NCBI RefSeq assembly: GCF_013359725.1
Contig: NZ_JABFMW010000001.1
Span: 248,001 to 312,000 of the forward strand
DNA: 64,000 nucleotides
Source of the DNA: Pseudarthrobacter sp. C4D7
Lineage (GTDB): Bacteria; Actinomycetota; Actinomycetes; Actinomycetales; Micrococcaceae
Reading direction: 5' to 3'
The position numbers were made by a program, and so were the translations under genes. This document shows positions 32,489-42,571 of the stretch, piece by piece (position 1 is the stretch's first letter; the number at the start of each line of letters is the position of its first letter). The notes under the pieces were generated by a model. That model had not been told where the DNA came from and did no database searches. It saw only the letters and a program-made list of their open reading frames with translations.

Positions 32489-32932
32489 GTGCGTACGTAC
32501 ACCCCGAAGCCCGGCGATATCAACCGCCAGTGGCACGTCATTGACGCCACCGACGTTGTCCTTGGTCGTCTTGCAAGCCAGACCGCAATCCTGCTGCGCG
32601 GCAAGCACAAGGCCACTTTCGCATCCCACATGGACATGGGCGACTTTGTCATCATCATCAACGCTGAAAAGGTAGCCCTGACCGGCGCCAAGCTGGAGCA
32701 GAAGCGGGCATACCGCCACTCCGGCTACCCGGGCGGCCTGACCTCCGTCAACTACGCGGAACTGTTGGAATCCAACCCGGTGCGCGCCGTTGAGAAGGCC
32801 ATCAAGGGCATGCTCCCCAAGAACTCCCTCGCTGCCCAGCAGCTCGGCAAGCTGAAGGTGTACCGCGGTGCTGAGCACCCGCACGCTGCCCAGCAGCCCA
32901 AGACTTTCGAAATCACCCAGGTCGCCCAGTAG
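32489..32932 (+). CDS. rplM: 50S ribosomal protein L13
   Basis: The 147-aa product has [40 protein letters not shown] and [20 protein letters not shown], all L13. The GTG at 32489 follows ACGAGG and gives the family N-terminus; 19 upstream codons are open but unconserved. rpsI follows 38 bases later, the usual pair. Confidence 0.97.
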   Translation: MRTYTPKPGDINRQWHVIDATDVVLGRLASQTAILLRGKHKATFASHMDMGDFVIIINAEKVALTGAKLEQKRAYRHSGYPGGLTSVNYAELLESNPVRAVEKAIKGMLPKNSLAAQQLGKLKVYRGAEHPHAAQQPKTFEITQVAQ

Positions 32933-32970
32933 TCCTGGCCACCAAACAACTTATCTATACAAGGAGAACC

Positions 32971-33474
32971 GTGGCTCAGAACGAAGAGACCACCGAGGCT
33001 GTCGAAGCCGAGGAAAACCTGACCAGCTACACCTCTGAGAGCTCCGCTGCTGAAGCTGCTCCCAAGAAGGAACGCCCGGCCCTGACCGTTGCCGGCGCAG
33101 CTGTTGGCCGCCGCAAGGAAGCCGTTGCACGCGTCCGCGTGGTGCCCGGCTCCGGCAAGTGGACCATCAACGGCCGCGAGCTGGCGAACTACTTCCCGAA
33201 CAAGCTGCACCAGCAGGACGTCAACGAGCCTTTCAAGATCCTCGATCTCGAAGGCGCCTACGACGTCATCGCCCGCATCCACGGCGGCGGCATCTCCGGC
33301 CAGGCCGGTGCCCTGCGCCTCGGCATCGCCCGGTCGCTGAACGAGATCGACGTCGAGAACAACCGCCCGACCCTGAAGAAGGCCGGTTACCTGTCCCGCG
33401 ACGCCCGTGTCATCGAGCGTAAGAAGGCCGGTCTCAAGAAGGCCCGTAAGGCTCAGCAGTACTCCAAGCGCTAA
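32971..33474 (+). CDS. rpsI: 30S ribosomal protein S9
   Basis: The C-terminal 130 residues are S9 ([39 protein letters not shown]), ending in the basic [12 protein letters not shown] tail that reaches the P-site tRNA. An acidic N-terminal extension of about 35 residues brings it to 167 aa. Start is GTG with AAGGAGAA upstream. A terminator follows. Confidence 0.97.
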   Translation: MAQNEETTEAVEAEENLTSYTSESSAAEAAPKKERPALTVAGAAVGRRKEAVARVRVVPGSGKWTINGRELANYFPNKLHQQDVNEPFKILDLEGAYDVIARIHGGGISGQAGALRLGIARSLNEIDVENNRPTLKKAGYLSRDARVIERKKAGLKKARKAQQYSKR

Positions 33475-33487
33475 ATCCGCTTGCACA

Positions 33488-33520
33488 GAAGCCCGTCTCG
33501 CCATTGGCGGGGCGGGCTTC
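33488..33520 (+). terminator. terminator after rpsI
   Basis: GAAGCCCGTCTCGCC (33488-33502) pairs with GGCGGGGCGGGCTTC (33506-33520) over 15 positions with two U-G pairs and a three-base loop, then TTGCGTT. It lies 13 bases after the rpsI stop. Confidence 0.65.
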
Positions 33521-33576
33521 TTGCGTTACTGGTTACATGAACAATTTGAGAGGCGGGCATTACCGTCCTCCAGCCT

Positions 33577-35544
33577 TCATCTGTATGCCTTCTGCTGCGC
33601 CTTCAGGTCGTAGACGGTCGCACCGTCTATTAGGGTGGATGAAAACCTGGATTTGACCCAGCGAGATATTTCGAGAAGGTCAGAGCTCCGGCCGGGAAGG
33701 TCCAAATGGTCCTGGTGCCAGACGAGTAGGCATATCCTTCCCTCTTGGACGAGCAATTGAAATTGCTCCAGTGTCGGTGCAGGGTCTGTGCCGTTGAAAC
33801 CGCCAAGCGGTAGCACCGCCTTGGAGCTAGCCAGCTGAAGCTTCGCTGCTGATTGTGACGGGTACGTAGCCGCTCCCCAATCGCATGAAGAAGTATCACG
33901 AGTTAGCGCAGTCAATGCCGGTGATGGATCAAACCCGAAACCCAGATCGTAGGACCACCCTGCTCCCTTAGCTTCTACATTTGCCAGGAATCGACTAATC
34001 GAGGTGCTGCTTTTGGTGAGTGGGCCCGAAACTGGGTTTGAACCTTGGTGAGCCACTGACGTCGTGTACACAGACGTTGCTACGGGACCGGCTATTAAAC
34101 CGCCAGCCGCACAGGCACACGCGACGACGTTTATCCACTTTGCGGGCGGCCTGATTGCCAGGAGCGCGGCACCCACAAGGCCCAAGACCAGTGACGCACT
34201 GATGAAAGCAGCATGCCAGCCTTCGACTCCACTCAGGAGTGCCCACTCCACCAGGGACCCAATTAGTACGCTACATGAGGCTAGGATCCGGCCGAGTGTC
34301 CTAGACTTCATAGCCAAGATTGACTCGAGGCCCATGCCAATCATGAGTGCCATGGGAGGGGCCAATGTCGCAGTGTAATACGTGTGAATGCCATCTCCCA
34401 TGAACGACAGCATGATGTAAGCGGTCAGGAACCAGACCAGAGAGATAACAGCGGTAGCCCGACGTGCCGGAGTGTTGGCCACACCCCGCCATGCGAGCAG
34501 CAGCCATACGCACGAGAACAATCCGACGACGAGCAGCCAGCCTATCTCCTGTGAAAAGTTGCCGTTGAGCAACCGCAGAAAACCAGCGTCGCTTTCCGCA
34601 GATTTGAAAGCCTCCGGAATCAAACCAACGGTTGGGTCCTTCTGCGTCGGAAAGAGTCGACCTAGGCCGTTATAAGCGAGTGTGAGTTCAACTGCACTGT
34701 TATTAGTCGAACCCCCGACAAATGGTCTGCTGTTGGGCGGTATCAGTTCAACTGCTGCTGTCCACAACCCACCAAGAAGCACCAGGGAGACGGCCCCACA
34801 CGTGTAGGCTCGAAGTTTCTTTGTCCATACACAAGTGGCCGAAACCATGAAGGCTACCCCGAGTGCGGGCACATTAAGGAGTGCCTGGAGCTGCTTAGTC
34901 ATGAAGGCAAGCCCCAGCAGGGCGCCTGCAAACGCAAAAGGTATACAGTTTCCGGATTCTACCGCCCGTATCACAAAATAGGTCGCCGCGACCATAAGCA
35001 GCAACATCAAAGGGTCAGGATTGTTGTATCGGGAGAGAAGGGTGATGATTGGGGTCGTGAAGAATGTCGTTGCTGCCACTAAAGCGGTAACAGCCGAAAA
35101 GTTACGGCGGACAATCACGTAGATCAAAAGCGTTGTTGTAACTCCCATGACTGCTTGGGGGATCAGTATGCTTGTGGGCGATAATCCAAACAATCTGGCC
35201 GATGCCCCCATTATCCATAAGCTAAGAGGGGGTTTGTCCACCGTGATTGCGTTTCCCCAATCGGACGAGCCAAAGAAAAATGCTTTCCAATTCATTGTCC
35301 CGGATTGGACTGCTGCTGAATAAAAAGAGTTGGCCCACCCATTTATGCCGATGTTGGTGAAATAGAGGCCCGTATTCGTGAGGAGCAGTAGAAGAAGAGC
35401 AGGTCGCTCCCAAGCCGAGCCTTCCCTGGTGCCTCGAAAGAGTTGCCGTGCAAAGGAAGCCCAACGTTTTGCCCCACTTCTATATTTCGGTCGCGATGAC
35501 AACTTTTCGCCGTTAGGAACCGAGGTCAAAGATCGTGACGCCAT
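33577..35544 (-). CDS. GT39-family membrane glycosyltransferase (ArnT-like), second copy
   Basis: About eleven membrane segments and the first-loop motif TVDKPPLSLWIMGASARLFG mark a 655-aa GT-C transferase of the PMT/ArnT type. These use polyprenyl-phosphate sugars on the outer membrane face. SRYNNPDPLMLLLMVAATYF is shared with the neighbouring paralogue. The ATG at 35544 has AGGGAG upstream and lies within the end of the preceding gene (32-base overlap); a TTG at 35592 lacks a ribosome binding site. The C-terminal part is a soluble domain. Base composition is visibly lower in GC than the flanking ribosomal and glm genes. Confidence 0.88.
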   Translation of the reverse strand: MASRSLTSVPNGEKLSSRPKYRSGAKRWASFARQLFRGTREGSAWERPALLLLLLTNTGLYFTNIGINGWANSFYSAAVQSGTMNWKAFFFGSSDWGNAITVDKPPLSLWIMGASARLFGLSPTSILIPQAVMGVTTTLLIYVIVRRNFSAVTALVAATTFFTTPIITLLSRYNNPDPLMLLLMVAATYFVIRAVESGNCIPFAFAGALLGLAFMTKQLQALLNVPALGVAFMVSATCVWTKKLRAYTCGAVSLVLLGGLWTAAVELIPPNSRPFVGGSTNNSAVELTLAYNGLGRLFPTQKDPTVGLIPEAFKSAESDAGFLRLLNGNFSQEIGWLLVVGLFSCVWLLLAWRGVANTPARRATAVISLVWFLTAYIMLSFMGDGIHTYYTATLAPPMALMIGMGLESILAMKSRTLGRILASCSVLIGSLVEWALLSGVEGWHAAFISASLVLGLVGAALLAIRPPAKWINVVACACAAGGLIAGPVATSVYTTSVAHQGSNPVSGPLTKSSTSISRFLANVEAKGAGWSYDLGFGFDPSPALTALTRDTSSCDWGAATYPSQSAAKLQLASSKAVLPLGGFNGTDPAPTLEQFQLLVQEGRICLLVWHQDHLDLPGRSSDLLEISRWVKSRFSSTLIDGATVYDLKAQQKAYR

Positions 35545-37399
35545 CAACGTTCTGCTCCCTAAAGTTTTCCTGCACCCATCGTGAGATATCAATCGTGTTC
35601 TGGCTCAGTTCGCCCCGGTCCAGAAGGTCCTGTTGCCAGATGAAGTAGCCAACTCTTCTTTCAGCCACAAGTGCCTCGAACTGAGCTAGAGTCGGAGCCG
35701 GGTCCGTTCCGAGCCAACCGCCCACAGCGATCACAGGCTGGCCTGATTCAAGTTGGTACAGGGCTGCATTCTGGGCTGAGAAAGTGGCTGCGGCCCAGGT
35801 GCTTTTGCCTCTGGTCAGGCTAAGCATTTCTGTTATGGATTCAACTGGTGTCGAACCGTAGGCGGTTTGTAGAGCCCAAGCTGGGGATCCGGCCTTTGCC
35901 ATCAACAGGAGCCGGGACATGGCCATTGGATCGTTGGCTATGGGGCCGGACTGGGGGTTGGTGCCGTTTTGCGTAGTGGAAATGGTGTAGACATCAGCTC
36001 CAAAGGGGGGTATCACTAGGGCCGCTGCGACGGCAGTGGAGGCGATTAGTGCTTGTTTTTGGTCTTTACTCACTAACCATCCACCCGCGGCGGCGATCCC
36101 CGTTATGACAACGAGCACCCGGAACCACGTTGGCCACTGATCGCTGTAATTGAGAACTCTGACGCACATATACGTGGACGAACCAACAACCAGAGCGCCA
36201 ATCATCCGAAGGGCGAACCTGTCCCGCTGTTGCCAGAGAACGGCGAGTCCGACTGGAATCACCAGAGCGACCGGCGCGGCTAGTGAGTAGGTGTAGTAGG
36301 TGTGGATCATGGATCCCATGAAACAGAGCAAAAGGAACGTGATCGCAAACCAACTGGTGGATACCACGACCAGGCACTTTTGCAGTCGTGCAAGTCTCAA
36401 GGTTCGATACAAAACCACCAGTACGATCGTCAAAGCTATTGCCGTGAACGTAAGCCACGCTATCTCAGGGGCGAAGTTGCCATCGAAGATTCGCGTGAAG
36501 CCGCCGTTGTAGGGTGCAAGTTCATCCTTCGAAGTAGCTCGATTCCCGCTTATTTGGGTCGGGATGCGAATAAATCTAGCGAGGCCGTTGTAGTCGAGAG
36601 TGAGTTCCAGGATGCTGTTCGTTGCTGATCCTCCGACGAATGGTCGATTTGCCGCCGGCGTAAGTTCGACGAGGGCCATCCACCAGCCGCCACTGATGAC
36701 CAAAGCGACAAACGATCCGACGAGCCGGAGGAGTCGTGATGAGATGGTCCCTGCGCCGAAAATCAGGACCACGAGCACTAGAGCCGGGATGGGGAGAAGT
36801 GCTTGGATTTGCTTGGCCATGAAGCCCAGGCCCAGTGATACACCTGCGATCAGGTACCAGTGCCAGAGGTTGCTTTCGACGGCCCGGAGCATGAAATAGA
36901 CCGCTGCAACAGTCAGCAGCCCCATGAGCGGTTCCGGATTGTTGTACCGGGACATGAGGACGACCACGGGTGTGGTTGCGTAGATAAGGCCGCCCAGAAG
37001 TGCCGGTGCAGCGGTGTGGCTTCTGCGGATGATTCTATAAATCAGCCAGGTAGTGGTGACGCCCATGAGCGCCTGGGGGACCAGCAATGCCCAGGAGTTT
37101 AGTCCGAATAGTCGGACTGAGAGGGACATGATCCAGATGCTGAGAGGCGGTTTGTCCACCGTAATAAGATTTCCGGCGTCTAGGGAACCGTAAAGAAAGG
37201 CCTTCCAGTCTTGTGAGCCGGCTTGTGCAGCCGCCGAATAGTACGGGTTAGCCCACCCGTTGCGGTCCAGCCCCCAAAGGAACATTGCAGCCGTGGCGGT
37301 TAGGAGGACGGCAAGCCCAACTTTCTCCCAAGGCCAAGGTCCGCGACCGTCAACGCCTAGTGGGGAAGCCGCGCCGCGGCTCATCTCTGCCACACTCAT
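35513..37399 (-). CDS. GT39-family membrane glycosyltransferase (ArnT-like), first copy
   Basis: The 628-aa protein has the motif TVDKPPLSIWIMSLSVRLFG near residue 77 and roughly eleven membrane helices, then a soluble C-terminus. It is a paralogue of the next gene, with shared blocks through most of the length (SRYNNPEPLMGLLTVAAVYF, TNSILELTLDYNGLARF). The start overlaps the GT2 gene stop by four bases. It probably uses the lipid-linked sugar made by that GT2. Confidence 0.9.
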   Translation of the reverse strand: MSVAEMSRGAASPLGVDGRGPWPWEKVGLAVLLTATAAMFLWGLDRNGWANPYYSAAAQAGSQDWKAFLYGSLDAGNLITVDKPPLSIWIMSLSVRLFGLNSWALLVPQALMGVTTTWLIYRIIRRSHTAAPALLGGLIYATTPVVVLMSRYNNPEPLMGLLTVAAVYFMLRAVESNLWHWYLIAGVSLGLGFMAKQIQALLPIPALVLVVLIFGAGTISSRLLRLVGSFVALVISGGWWMALVELTPAANRPFVGGSATNSILELTLDYNGLARFIRIPTQISGNRATSKDELAPYNGGFTRIFDGNFAPEIAWLTFTAIALTIVLVVLYRTLRLARLQKCLVVVSTSWFAITFLLLCFMGSMIHTYYTYSLAAPVALVIPVGLAVLWQQRDRFALRMIGALVVGSSTYMCVRVLNYSDQWPTWFRVLVVITGIAAAGGWLVSKDQKQALIASTAVAAALVIPPFGADVYTISTTQNGTNPQSGPIANDPMAMSRLLLMAKAGSPAWALQTAYGSTPVESITEMLSLTRGKSTWAAATFSAQNAALYQLESGQPVIAVGGWLGTDPAPTLAQFEALVAERRVGYFIWQQDLLDRGELSQNTIDISRWVQENFREQNVDGVTIFDLGS

Positions 37400-38634
37400 T
37401 GTGCGGATTCCGCAAAGGGCTGCAGCGCAACCAGGCCTGACCGTTGATCATTACCGCGGGCCCGGAAGACCCAGAGGCGCAGCAATACGAACCGCATTAA
37501 GGTCGCAAGGACATTGGCGCCTGTTAGCGTCAGTAGTTCCATGCTCGGCAGTGCATCCGGGTTGGCGGCATGGAGGATGAGCAGGGCCGAAGAAGTGATG
37601 CCCCATGCGAGCAGGAAGACAATCAGTCCTTGAATCTGCTGGGTTACTAGTCTCGAAGGCCCGATGATCCCGAAAGTGAAGCGCCGGTTCGCTGCGGTGT
37701 TGCCAACAGCGGTCAGAAGTAAGGCCAGAAAATTAGCCTCTTGAGAACTGAACGGACCCTGAAGCAACAAATAAAGCACGGCGAACGCCACGGTGGAGGC
37801 AATCCCCACAAGCCCGAACCGGAGCACTTGACCAAAGAAGCTTGGACGGCCCAGGGGCACGATCGGTCGACGCCCCAGCTCCGCGTAAAGAGCCTGAACG
37901 GGAATCACACCATTTACCAGCGAGCCCGCTACGCGCACCATCCCTCTGAGGTCATCTAGAGCCGTCTGCTTGATGTCCACCCGGCTGTCCGGATCGTCCA
38001 CCCAGTCGACAGGAATCTCGTGAATGCGAAGCCCTGAACGCTCAGCGATAATCAAAAGCTCCGTGTCAAAAAACCAACCGTTGTCCTCAACGTGGGGAAG
38101 CAACCGTTTTGCCACGTCGGTTCGAATGGCTTTGAACCCGCACTGGGCGTCGGAAAACCTGACCTGCATCGTGCGCCGCAGCAGGAAATTGTAGGACCTG
38201 GAAATAAACTCCCTTTTGGGACCGCGGCTCACCCTGGAACTCTGGCCCAAACGGGTGCCGATGGAAATATCAGAATGCCCGGACAGCAGGGGGGCCACCA
38301 AAGGTGGAAGCGCTGCAAGATCCGTGGAGAGGTCGACGTCCAGGTAGGCCAGCACTTTTGCATCGGAGGCAGACCAGGCGTCCCTTAGCGCGTACCCGCG
38401 TCCTTTGACCTCGAGACGCCGATACTCAACGTTTGGCAGGTGCTCGCTAAGTCGAGCGGCAATCACCGGTGTCCGGTCAGTGCTTGCATTATCGGCGATG
38501 GTGATTTTCCACGTCGACGGCATTTCATTCGTCAGATATTCGGCGAGCCTTGTGATGCTTCGTTCCAGTACCGCTTCTTCGTTGTAGACCGGTACTACAA
38601 TTTCGAGCGCCAAGCCCCCATAGCTAGGTGTCAT
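37396..38634 (-). CDS. Polyprenyl-phosphate sugar synthase fused to GtrA-like domain
   Basis: Residues 1 to about 240 are a GT2 of the dolichol-phosphate-mannose synthase type (EIVVPVYNEEAVLERSITRL, nucleotide-binding ADNASTDRTP, DVDLSTDLAALPPLVAPLL, QCGFKAIRTDVAKRLLPHV). A GtrA domain with four membrane helices follows (QVLRFGLVGIASTVAFAVLY). The 412-aa protein should charge polyprenyl phosphate and help flip it for the two GT39 enzymes. ATG 38634 begins at the conserved fold; TACGAT six bases upstream and no ribosome binding site suggest a leaderless mRNA. Confidence 0.9.
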   Translation of the reverse strand: MTPSYGGLALEIVVPVYNEEAVLERSITRLAEYLTNEMPSTWKITIADNASTDRTPVIAARLSEHLPNVEYRRLEVKGRGYALRDAWSASDAKVLAYLDVDLSTDLAALPPLVAPLLSGHSDISIGTRLGQSSRVSRGPKREFISRSYNFLLRRTMQVRFSDAQCGFKAIRTDVAKRLLPHVEDNGWFFDTELLIIAERSGLRIHEIPVDWVDDPDSRVDIKQTALDDLRGMVRVAGSLVNGVIPVQALYAELGRRPIVPLGRPSFFGQVLRFGLVGIASTVAFAVLYLLLQGPFSSQEANFLALLLTAVGNTAANRRFTFGIIGPSRLVTQQIQGLIVFLLAWGITSSALLILHAANPDALPSMELLTLTGANVLATLMRFVLLRLWVFRARGNDQRSGLVALQPFAESAQ

Positions 38635-38640
38635 GCATGG

Positions 38641-38646
38641 ATCGTA
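38641..38646 (-). promoter_or_regulatory. leaderless -10 box of the GT2-GtrA gene
   Basis: TACGAT (minus strand) ends six bases before ATG 38634. TCGCCA lies 18 bases further upstream as a 4/6 match to a -35 box. Confidence 0.5.
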
Positions 38647-38806
38647 GGGGCCGCCAAATAGGCGTGGCGAGGGTTTCGAGTAAAGACAGGTAGCAGGCAA
38701 AAAAACCAAGTAGTCCCAGTAATGCGCCCAGACCGTCAGCAGGTACTCGACAGGTAGGGCCAGCTGCGGAACGCCGACTACGCAGATCTTGGCAGCACCC
38801 ATCCTC

Positions 38807-38812
38807 TACACT
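38807..38812 (+). promoter_or_regulatory. leaderless -10 box of glmM
   Basis: TACACT ends six bases before the glmM GTG at 38819. No Shine-Dalgarno is visible. It is divergent from the GT2 promoter 160 bp away. Confidence 0.5.
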
Positions 38813-38818
38813 TGACCG

Positions 38819-40180
38819 GTGTCTAGATTATTTGGAACTGATGGTGTCCGGGGGCTGGCCAATGGCCTGCTGACAGCAGAGCTGGCCCTGCAGCTGGCCC
38901 AGGCGGCCGCCGTCGTGCTTGGTCACGACCGCAACTCCAACGGCTCCCGGCCCCGCGCTGTGCTGGCCCGGGACCCGCGCGCCAGCGGTGAATTCATCGC
39001 CGCTGCCGTGGAAGCCGGGCTCTCCAGCTCCGGCATCGACGTCTATGACGCCGGCGTCCTGCCGACCCCCGCCGCCGCCTACCTGGTCGCGGACCTGGAC
39101 GCCGACTTCGGCGTCATGATCTCCGCCTCCCACAACCCGGCGCCGGACAACGGCATCAAATTCTTCGCCCGCGGCGGCCAGAAGCTGCCGGACGACGTCG
39201 AGGACGCCATCGAGGCCCAGATGACCAAGGAAGCCGTCCGCCCCACCGGGCCCGACGTCGGCCGCATCCAGCGCTTCTCCGACGCAGAGGACCGCTACAT
39301 CGTCCACCTGCTCCGCACCCTCCCGCACCGCCTGGACGGCCTCACCGTCGTCCTGGACTGCGCCAACGGTGCCGCCAGCGGCTGCTCACCCCAGCTCTTC
39401 AAGGACGCCGGCGCCGACGTCATCGTCATCGGCGCCGACCCTGACGGCCTGAACATCAACGACGGCGTGGGCTCCACCCACCTGGGCCCCCTCAAGGAGG
39501 CCGTGGTCAAGTACGGCGCGAACCTGGGCATCGCCCACGACGGCGACGCCGACCGCTGCCTGGCCGTGGACCACGAGGGCAACGAGGTGGACGGTGACCA
39601 GATCATGGCTATCCTCGCCATCGCGCTCAAGCAGTCCGGCAAGCTCAAGGACGACGTCCTGGTGGCCACCGTCATGAGCAACCTCGGCCTGAAGCTCGCC
39701 CTCCGCGACGCCGGCATCACCATTATGGAAACAGCCGTGGGGGACCGGTACGTCCTGGAAGGCATGCGCGACGGCGGCTACAACCTGGGCGGCGAACAGT
39801 CCGGCCACGTGATCTTCTCCGACCACGCCACCACCGGCGACGGCCTCCTCACCGGGCTTCAGCTCGCCGCACAGGTGGCCCTGACCGGGAAGCCGCTCAA
39901 GGAGCTCGCCACGGTCATGACCAAGCTCCCGCAGGTACTCATCAACGTCAAGGGTGTTGACCGCAGCAGGGTGGGCAGCAGCGAGGTACTGGCCCAGGCC
40001 GTGGCGGCAGCGGAAGCCGATCTGGGTGACACCGGACGCGTCCTGCTCCGCCCCTCCGGCACCGAGCCCGTGGTCCGTGTCATGGTGGAGGCGGCGGACG
40101 AAGAAACCGCCCAGTCCATCGCCGAACACCTCGCACAGGTGGTCCGGACGGAGCTCGCCCTGGAGCTCGCCTCCAACTAG
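38819..40180 (+). CDS. glmM: Phosphoglucosamine mutase
   Basis: GlmM converts glucosamine-6-phosphate to glucosamine-1-phosphate for UDP-GlcNAc and peptidoglycan. The 453-aa product has [20 protein letters not shown], the phospho-Ser loop [16 protein letters not shown], the metal loop HDGDADR, the sugar loop [10 protein letters not shown] and the phosphate-binding [17 protein letters not shown] 38819 gives the canonical N-terminus. glmS lies 2.5 kb downstream on the same strand. Confidence 0.97.
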   Translation: MSRLFGTDGVRGLANGLLTAELALQLAQAAAVVLGHDRNSNGSRPRAVLARDPRASGEFIAAAVEAGLSSSGIDVYDAGVLPTPAAAYLVADLDADFGVMISASHNPAPDNGIKFFARGGQKLPDDVEDAIEAQMTKEAVRPTGPDVGRIQRFSDAEDRYIVHLLRTLPHRLDGLTVVLDCANGAASGCSPQLFKDAGADVIVIGADPDGLNINDGVGSTHLGPLKEAVVKYGANLGIAHDGDADRCLAVDHEGNEVDGDQIMAILAIALKQSGKLKDDVLVATVMSNLGLKLALRDAGITIMETAVGDRYVLEGMRDGGYNLGGEQSGHVIFSDHATTGDGLLTGLQLAAQVALTGKPLKELATVMTKLPQVLINVKGVDRSRVGSSEVLAQAVAAAEADLGDTGRVLLRPSGTEPVVRVMVEAADEETAQSIAEHLAQVVRTELALELASN

Positions 40181-40192
40181 AAATTAAAGAAA

Positions 40193-40224
40193 TGTGGCCC
40201 GCCTCCATCAGGAGACGGGCCACA
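40193..40224. terminator. bidirectional terminator between glmM and mscL
   Basis: TGTGGCCCGCCTCC (40193-40206) pairs with GGAGACGGGCCACA (40211-40224), one mismatch, four-base loop. The minus-strand side is followed by a T-rich run (TTTCTTTAATTT), so it ends mscL best; it probably also slows glmM transcripts. Confidence 0.75.
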
Positions 40225-40244
40225 GTTGTGGGGCGGATACGGGG

Positions 40245-40649
40245 TCAGATATTCCGGCTCTGGAGGGAGTCACGGATTTCGGTCAGCAGGGCGATCTGCG
40301 GGTCCTCGGCAGATTCTTCCTTGACGTCCTGGTTGATGCCGAGACGGCGGTTGCGGCGCTCGATCATGTGGTTCATGGGCATGACCACCACAAAGTAGAT
40401 GGCGGCGGCAATCAGCAGGAAGTTGACTATCGCGGTTAGCAGGACGCCAAACTCCACGGCGTTGCCGTTGAAGTCCACCTTGGCGAAGCTGTCAAAGTTC
40501 GGCGATCCCACAAGCCCTGCAATGAACGGCATGAGCACCTTGTTCACCAGCGCGGTTACAACCGCGCCGAAGGCAGTACCCATGACAACAGCGACGGCAA
40601 GGTCGACGACGTTGCCCTTCATAATGAAATTCTTGAATCCTGTCAGCAT
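40245..40649 (-). CDS. mscL: Large-conductance mechanosensitive channel MscL
   Basis: The 134-aa protein has the S1/TM1 signature TGFKNFIMKGNVVDLAVAVV, a periplasmic loop, TM2 (FGVLLTAIVNFLLIAAAIYF) and a charged C-terminal helix. It forms the pentameric valve that opens on hypo-osmotic shock. ATG 40649 gives the standard N-terminus; a GTG at 40658 is in frame but adds only GP. TAGCGT seven bases upstream suggests a leaderless start. Confidence 0.95.
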   Translation of the reverse strand: MLTGFKNFIMKGNVVDLAVAVVMGTAFGAVVTALVNKVLMPFIAGLVGSPNFDSFAKVDFNGNAVEFGVLLTAIVNFLLIAAAIYFVVVMPMNHMIERRNRRLGINQDVKEESAEDPQIALLTEIRDSLQSRNI

Positions 40650-40656
40650 GGGACCC

Positions 40657-40662
40657 ACGCTA
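40657..40662 (-). promoter_or_regulatory. leaderless -10 box of mscL
   Basis: TAGCGT on the minus strand ends seven bases before ATG 40649. No ribosome binding site is present. Confidence 0.4.
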
Positions 40663-40741
40663 GCCCACGGAGGTACTGCTTCAGATAACGCGGCGGTAAA
40701 TATTTATCGCGTCTTGGGAACCGGATTGGCGTGCGGAACGT

Positions 40742-41593
40742 TCAGGAGTAGCCCGGTGCCGCTTCCAGTCCGAAGTATTCCTCCAGCGTCCCGATGCCGC
40801 GGTTCAGCATGTCCGTTGCCGCCTCAACCCCTACGTACCGCAGGTGCCACGGCTCGTAGTAGTACCCCGTGATGGGGTGCAGCATCCACTGGTACCGGAC
40901 CACGAAGCCGAAGCGGTGCCCGTTGGCCTTCACCCAGGTGGCCGCCGGCTGCTCCGCGAAGCACGGCTGGAAGCTGCAGGCGCCCCCGCCATCGCCGATG
41001 TCGAACGCCCACCCGGTCTGGTGCTCGGAATGGCCGGGCCGCGCACTGGCGGTGTCGGCGTCGGCCTGTCCACGCGCCGCCACGTACCCGTTGTAGGTGG
41101 TCACCTGCGTGTTGTATGAGCGGTAGCCGCTGGCCAGGACCACGGCCACGCCGTCCCGGGCGGCGGCCGCGAACATCTCTTCGGCGGCTGCCGCGGTGGT
41201 GCTGTTGAGCAGCGCGGCTTCACCTGCAGCGGAGATAGCGACGGCGGGGCGCACCAGATCGGCCGGCACATAGTCCGCCGGGTTCAGGGCGCGGTGCTTG
41301 TTGACGATGACCCAGGGGCCGGCCGGATCATCGAGCGAGAACTGCCGCGCCAAAGCGGCCGACGCCGACGGCGCGGGGGACGGCGCCTCCGGTGACGGGG
41401 CCGCCGTGGTGGCGTCCGCCGTCGGGCTTGCTGCCGCAGTGGCGGCTGCGGGGGAGGGGGACGGAGCAGCGGACGACGGCGACACAGGATTGGGTGCCTC
41501 CGGTGTGCAGGCTGCCAGGACAGTCAGCCCGGCCCCCGCCGCGAGGAAGCGCGTGAAGCTGCGCCGGCTGGCGGAACCGCATTGGTAGCACAC
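40742..41593 (-). CDS. M15-family D-Ala-D-Ala carboxypeptidase lipoprotein (VanY/LAS type)
   Basis: The 283-aa protein has a twin-arginine-like signal (SRRSFTRFLAAGAG) and lipobox LAAC, then a 60-residue Pro/Ala/Ser linker. A LAS metallopeptidase domain follows: SGYRSYNTQ, zinc motif PGHSEHQTGWAFDIG, and YYEPWHLRYVG. It should trim peptidoglycan stem peptides outside the membrane. GTG 41593 lies five bases after the coaA stop, with GGAAGG in the coaA tail as ribosome binding site, so it is in an operon with coaA. Confidence 0.9.
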   Translation of the reverse strand: MCYQCGSASRRSFTRFLAAGAGLTVLAACTPEAPNPVSPSSAAPSPSPAAATAAASPTADATTAAPSPEAPSPAPSASAALARQFSLDDPAGPWVIVNKHRALNPADYVPADLVRPAVAISAAGEAALLNSTTAAAAEEMFAAAARDGVAVVLASGYRSYNTQVTTYNGYVAARGQADADTASARPGHSEHQTGWAFDIGDGGGACSFQPCFAEQPAATWVKANGHRFGFVVRYQWMLHPITGYYYEPWHLRYVGVEAATDMLNRGIGTLEEYFGLEAAPGYS

Positions 41594-41598
41594 CTGTG

Positions 41599-42564
41599 CT
41601 ACACCTTCCGGAGCAGCATGCGGCGGATGGAGTGGTCCGCCTCTTTGGTCAGCACCAGCTGCGCCCGGCCGCGGGTAGGCAGCACGTTCTCCTCCAGGTT
41701 GGGTTCGTTGATCCGCTTCCAGATGTCCCGGGCCGTATTCTCGGCTTCCTCATCGGACAGTGTGGCGTACCGGTGGAAGTAGGACTCCGGCTGCGCGAAC
41801 GCGGTGCTCCGCAGCTTCCGGAACCGGTCCACGTACCACTCTTCAATGTAGGAGGTCTTGGCGTCCACATAGATGGAGAAGTCAAAGAAATCGCTCAGGG
41901 CCAGGCCCTGGCGGCCGTCATGCCGGGGACGGGCCGGGGCCAGCACGTTCAGGCCTTCCACGATCAGCACGTCCGGGCGGCGGACCACCACTTCCTTGCC
42001 GGGCACAATGTCGTACGTGACGTGGGAGTACCAGGGCGCCCGGACTTCCTCGGCGCCGCCCTTGATTTCACTCACGAAGCGCAGCAGCGCCCGCCGGTCG
42101 TAGGACTCAGGGAAGCCCTTCCGGTCCAGCAGCTGCCGGCGCTTGAGCTCGGCCAGGGGGTAGAGGAAGCCGTCAGTGGTGATGAGCTCAACGTTGGGGG
42201 TGCCCGGCCAGCGGCGAAGCATCTCGCGCAGCACGCGGGCAATGGTGGACTTGCCGACCGCGACGGAGCCGGCCACGCCGATCACAAACGGGGTGCGCTG
42301 CGTCTGTTCACCCAGGAACGTGGTGGTGGCCGCGTGCAGCTGCCCGGCAGCCTCCACGTAGAGGTGCAGCAGCCGGGACAACGGCAGGTAGACGTCCCGG
42401 ACTTCGTTCATGTCCAGGGGGTCGCCAAGCCCGCGAAGGCGCAGCACGTCCTCTTCGTTAAGGGGCTGTTCCATCTGGGCTGCGAGCCGGGACCAGGTAT
42501 GCCTGTCCAGCTCCACGAACGGCGAGGCACCCTCCCCGTTCGCTTCATTGCGTTGCGAAGTCAC
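41599..42564 (-). CDS. coaA: Pantothenate kinase, type I
   Basis: CoaA catalyses the first step of coenzyme A synthesis. The 321-aa product shows P-loop [43 protein letters not shown] and [20 protein letters not shown]. The GTG at 42564 starts [20 protein letters not shown]; the frame stays open for 225 codons upstream but that part is complementary to glmS. CAGAAT seven bases before the GTG resembles the leaderless boxes seen elsewhere. Confidence 0.95.
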   Translation of the reverse strand: MTSQRNEANGEGASPFVELDRHTWSRLAAQMEQPLNEEDVLRLRGLGDPLDMNEVRDVYLPLSRLLHLYVEAAGQLHAATTTFLGEQTQRTPFVIGVAGSVAVGKSTIARVLREMLRRWPGTPNVELITTDGFLYPLAELKRRQLLDRKGFPESYDRRALLRFVSEIKGGAEEVRAPWYSHVTYDIVPGKEVVVRRPDVLIVEGLNVLAPARPRHDGRQGLALSDFFDFSIYVDAKTSYIEEWYVDRFRKLRSTAFAQPESYFHRYATLSDEEAENTARDIWKRINEPNLEENVLPTRGRAQLVLTKEADHSIRRMLLRKV

Positions 42565-42571
42565 GCTAAAG

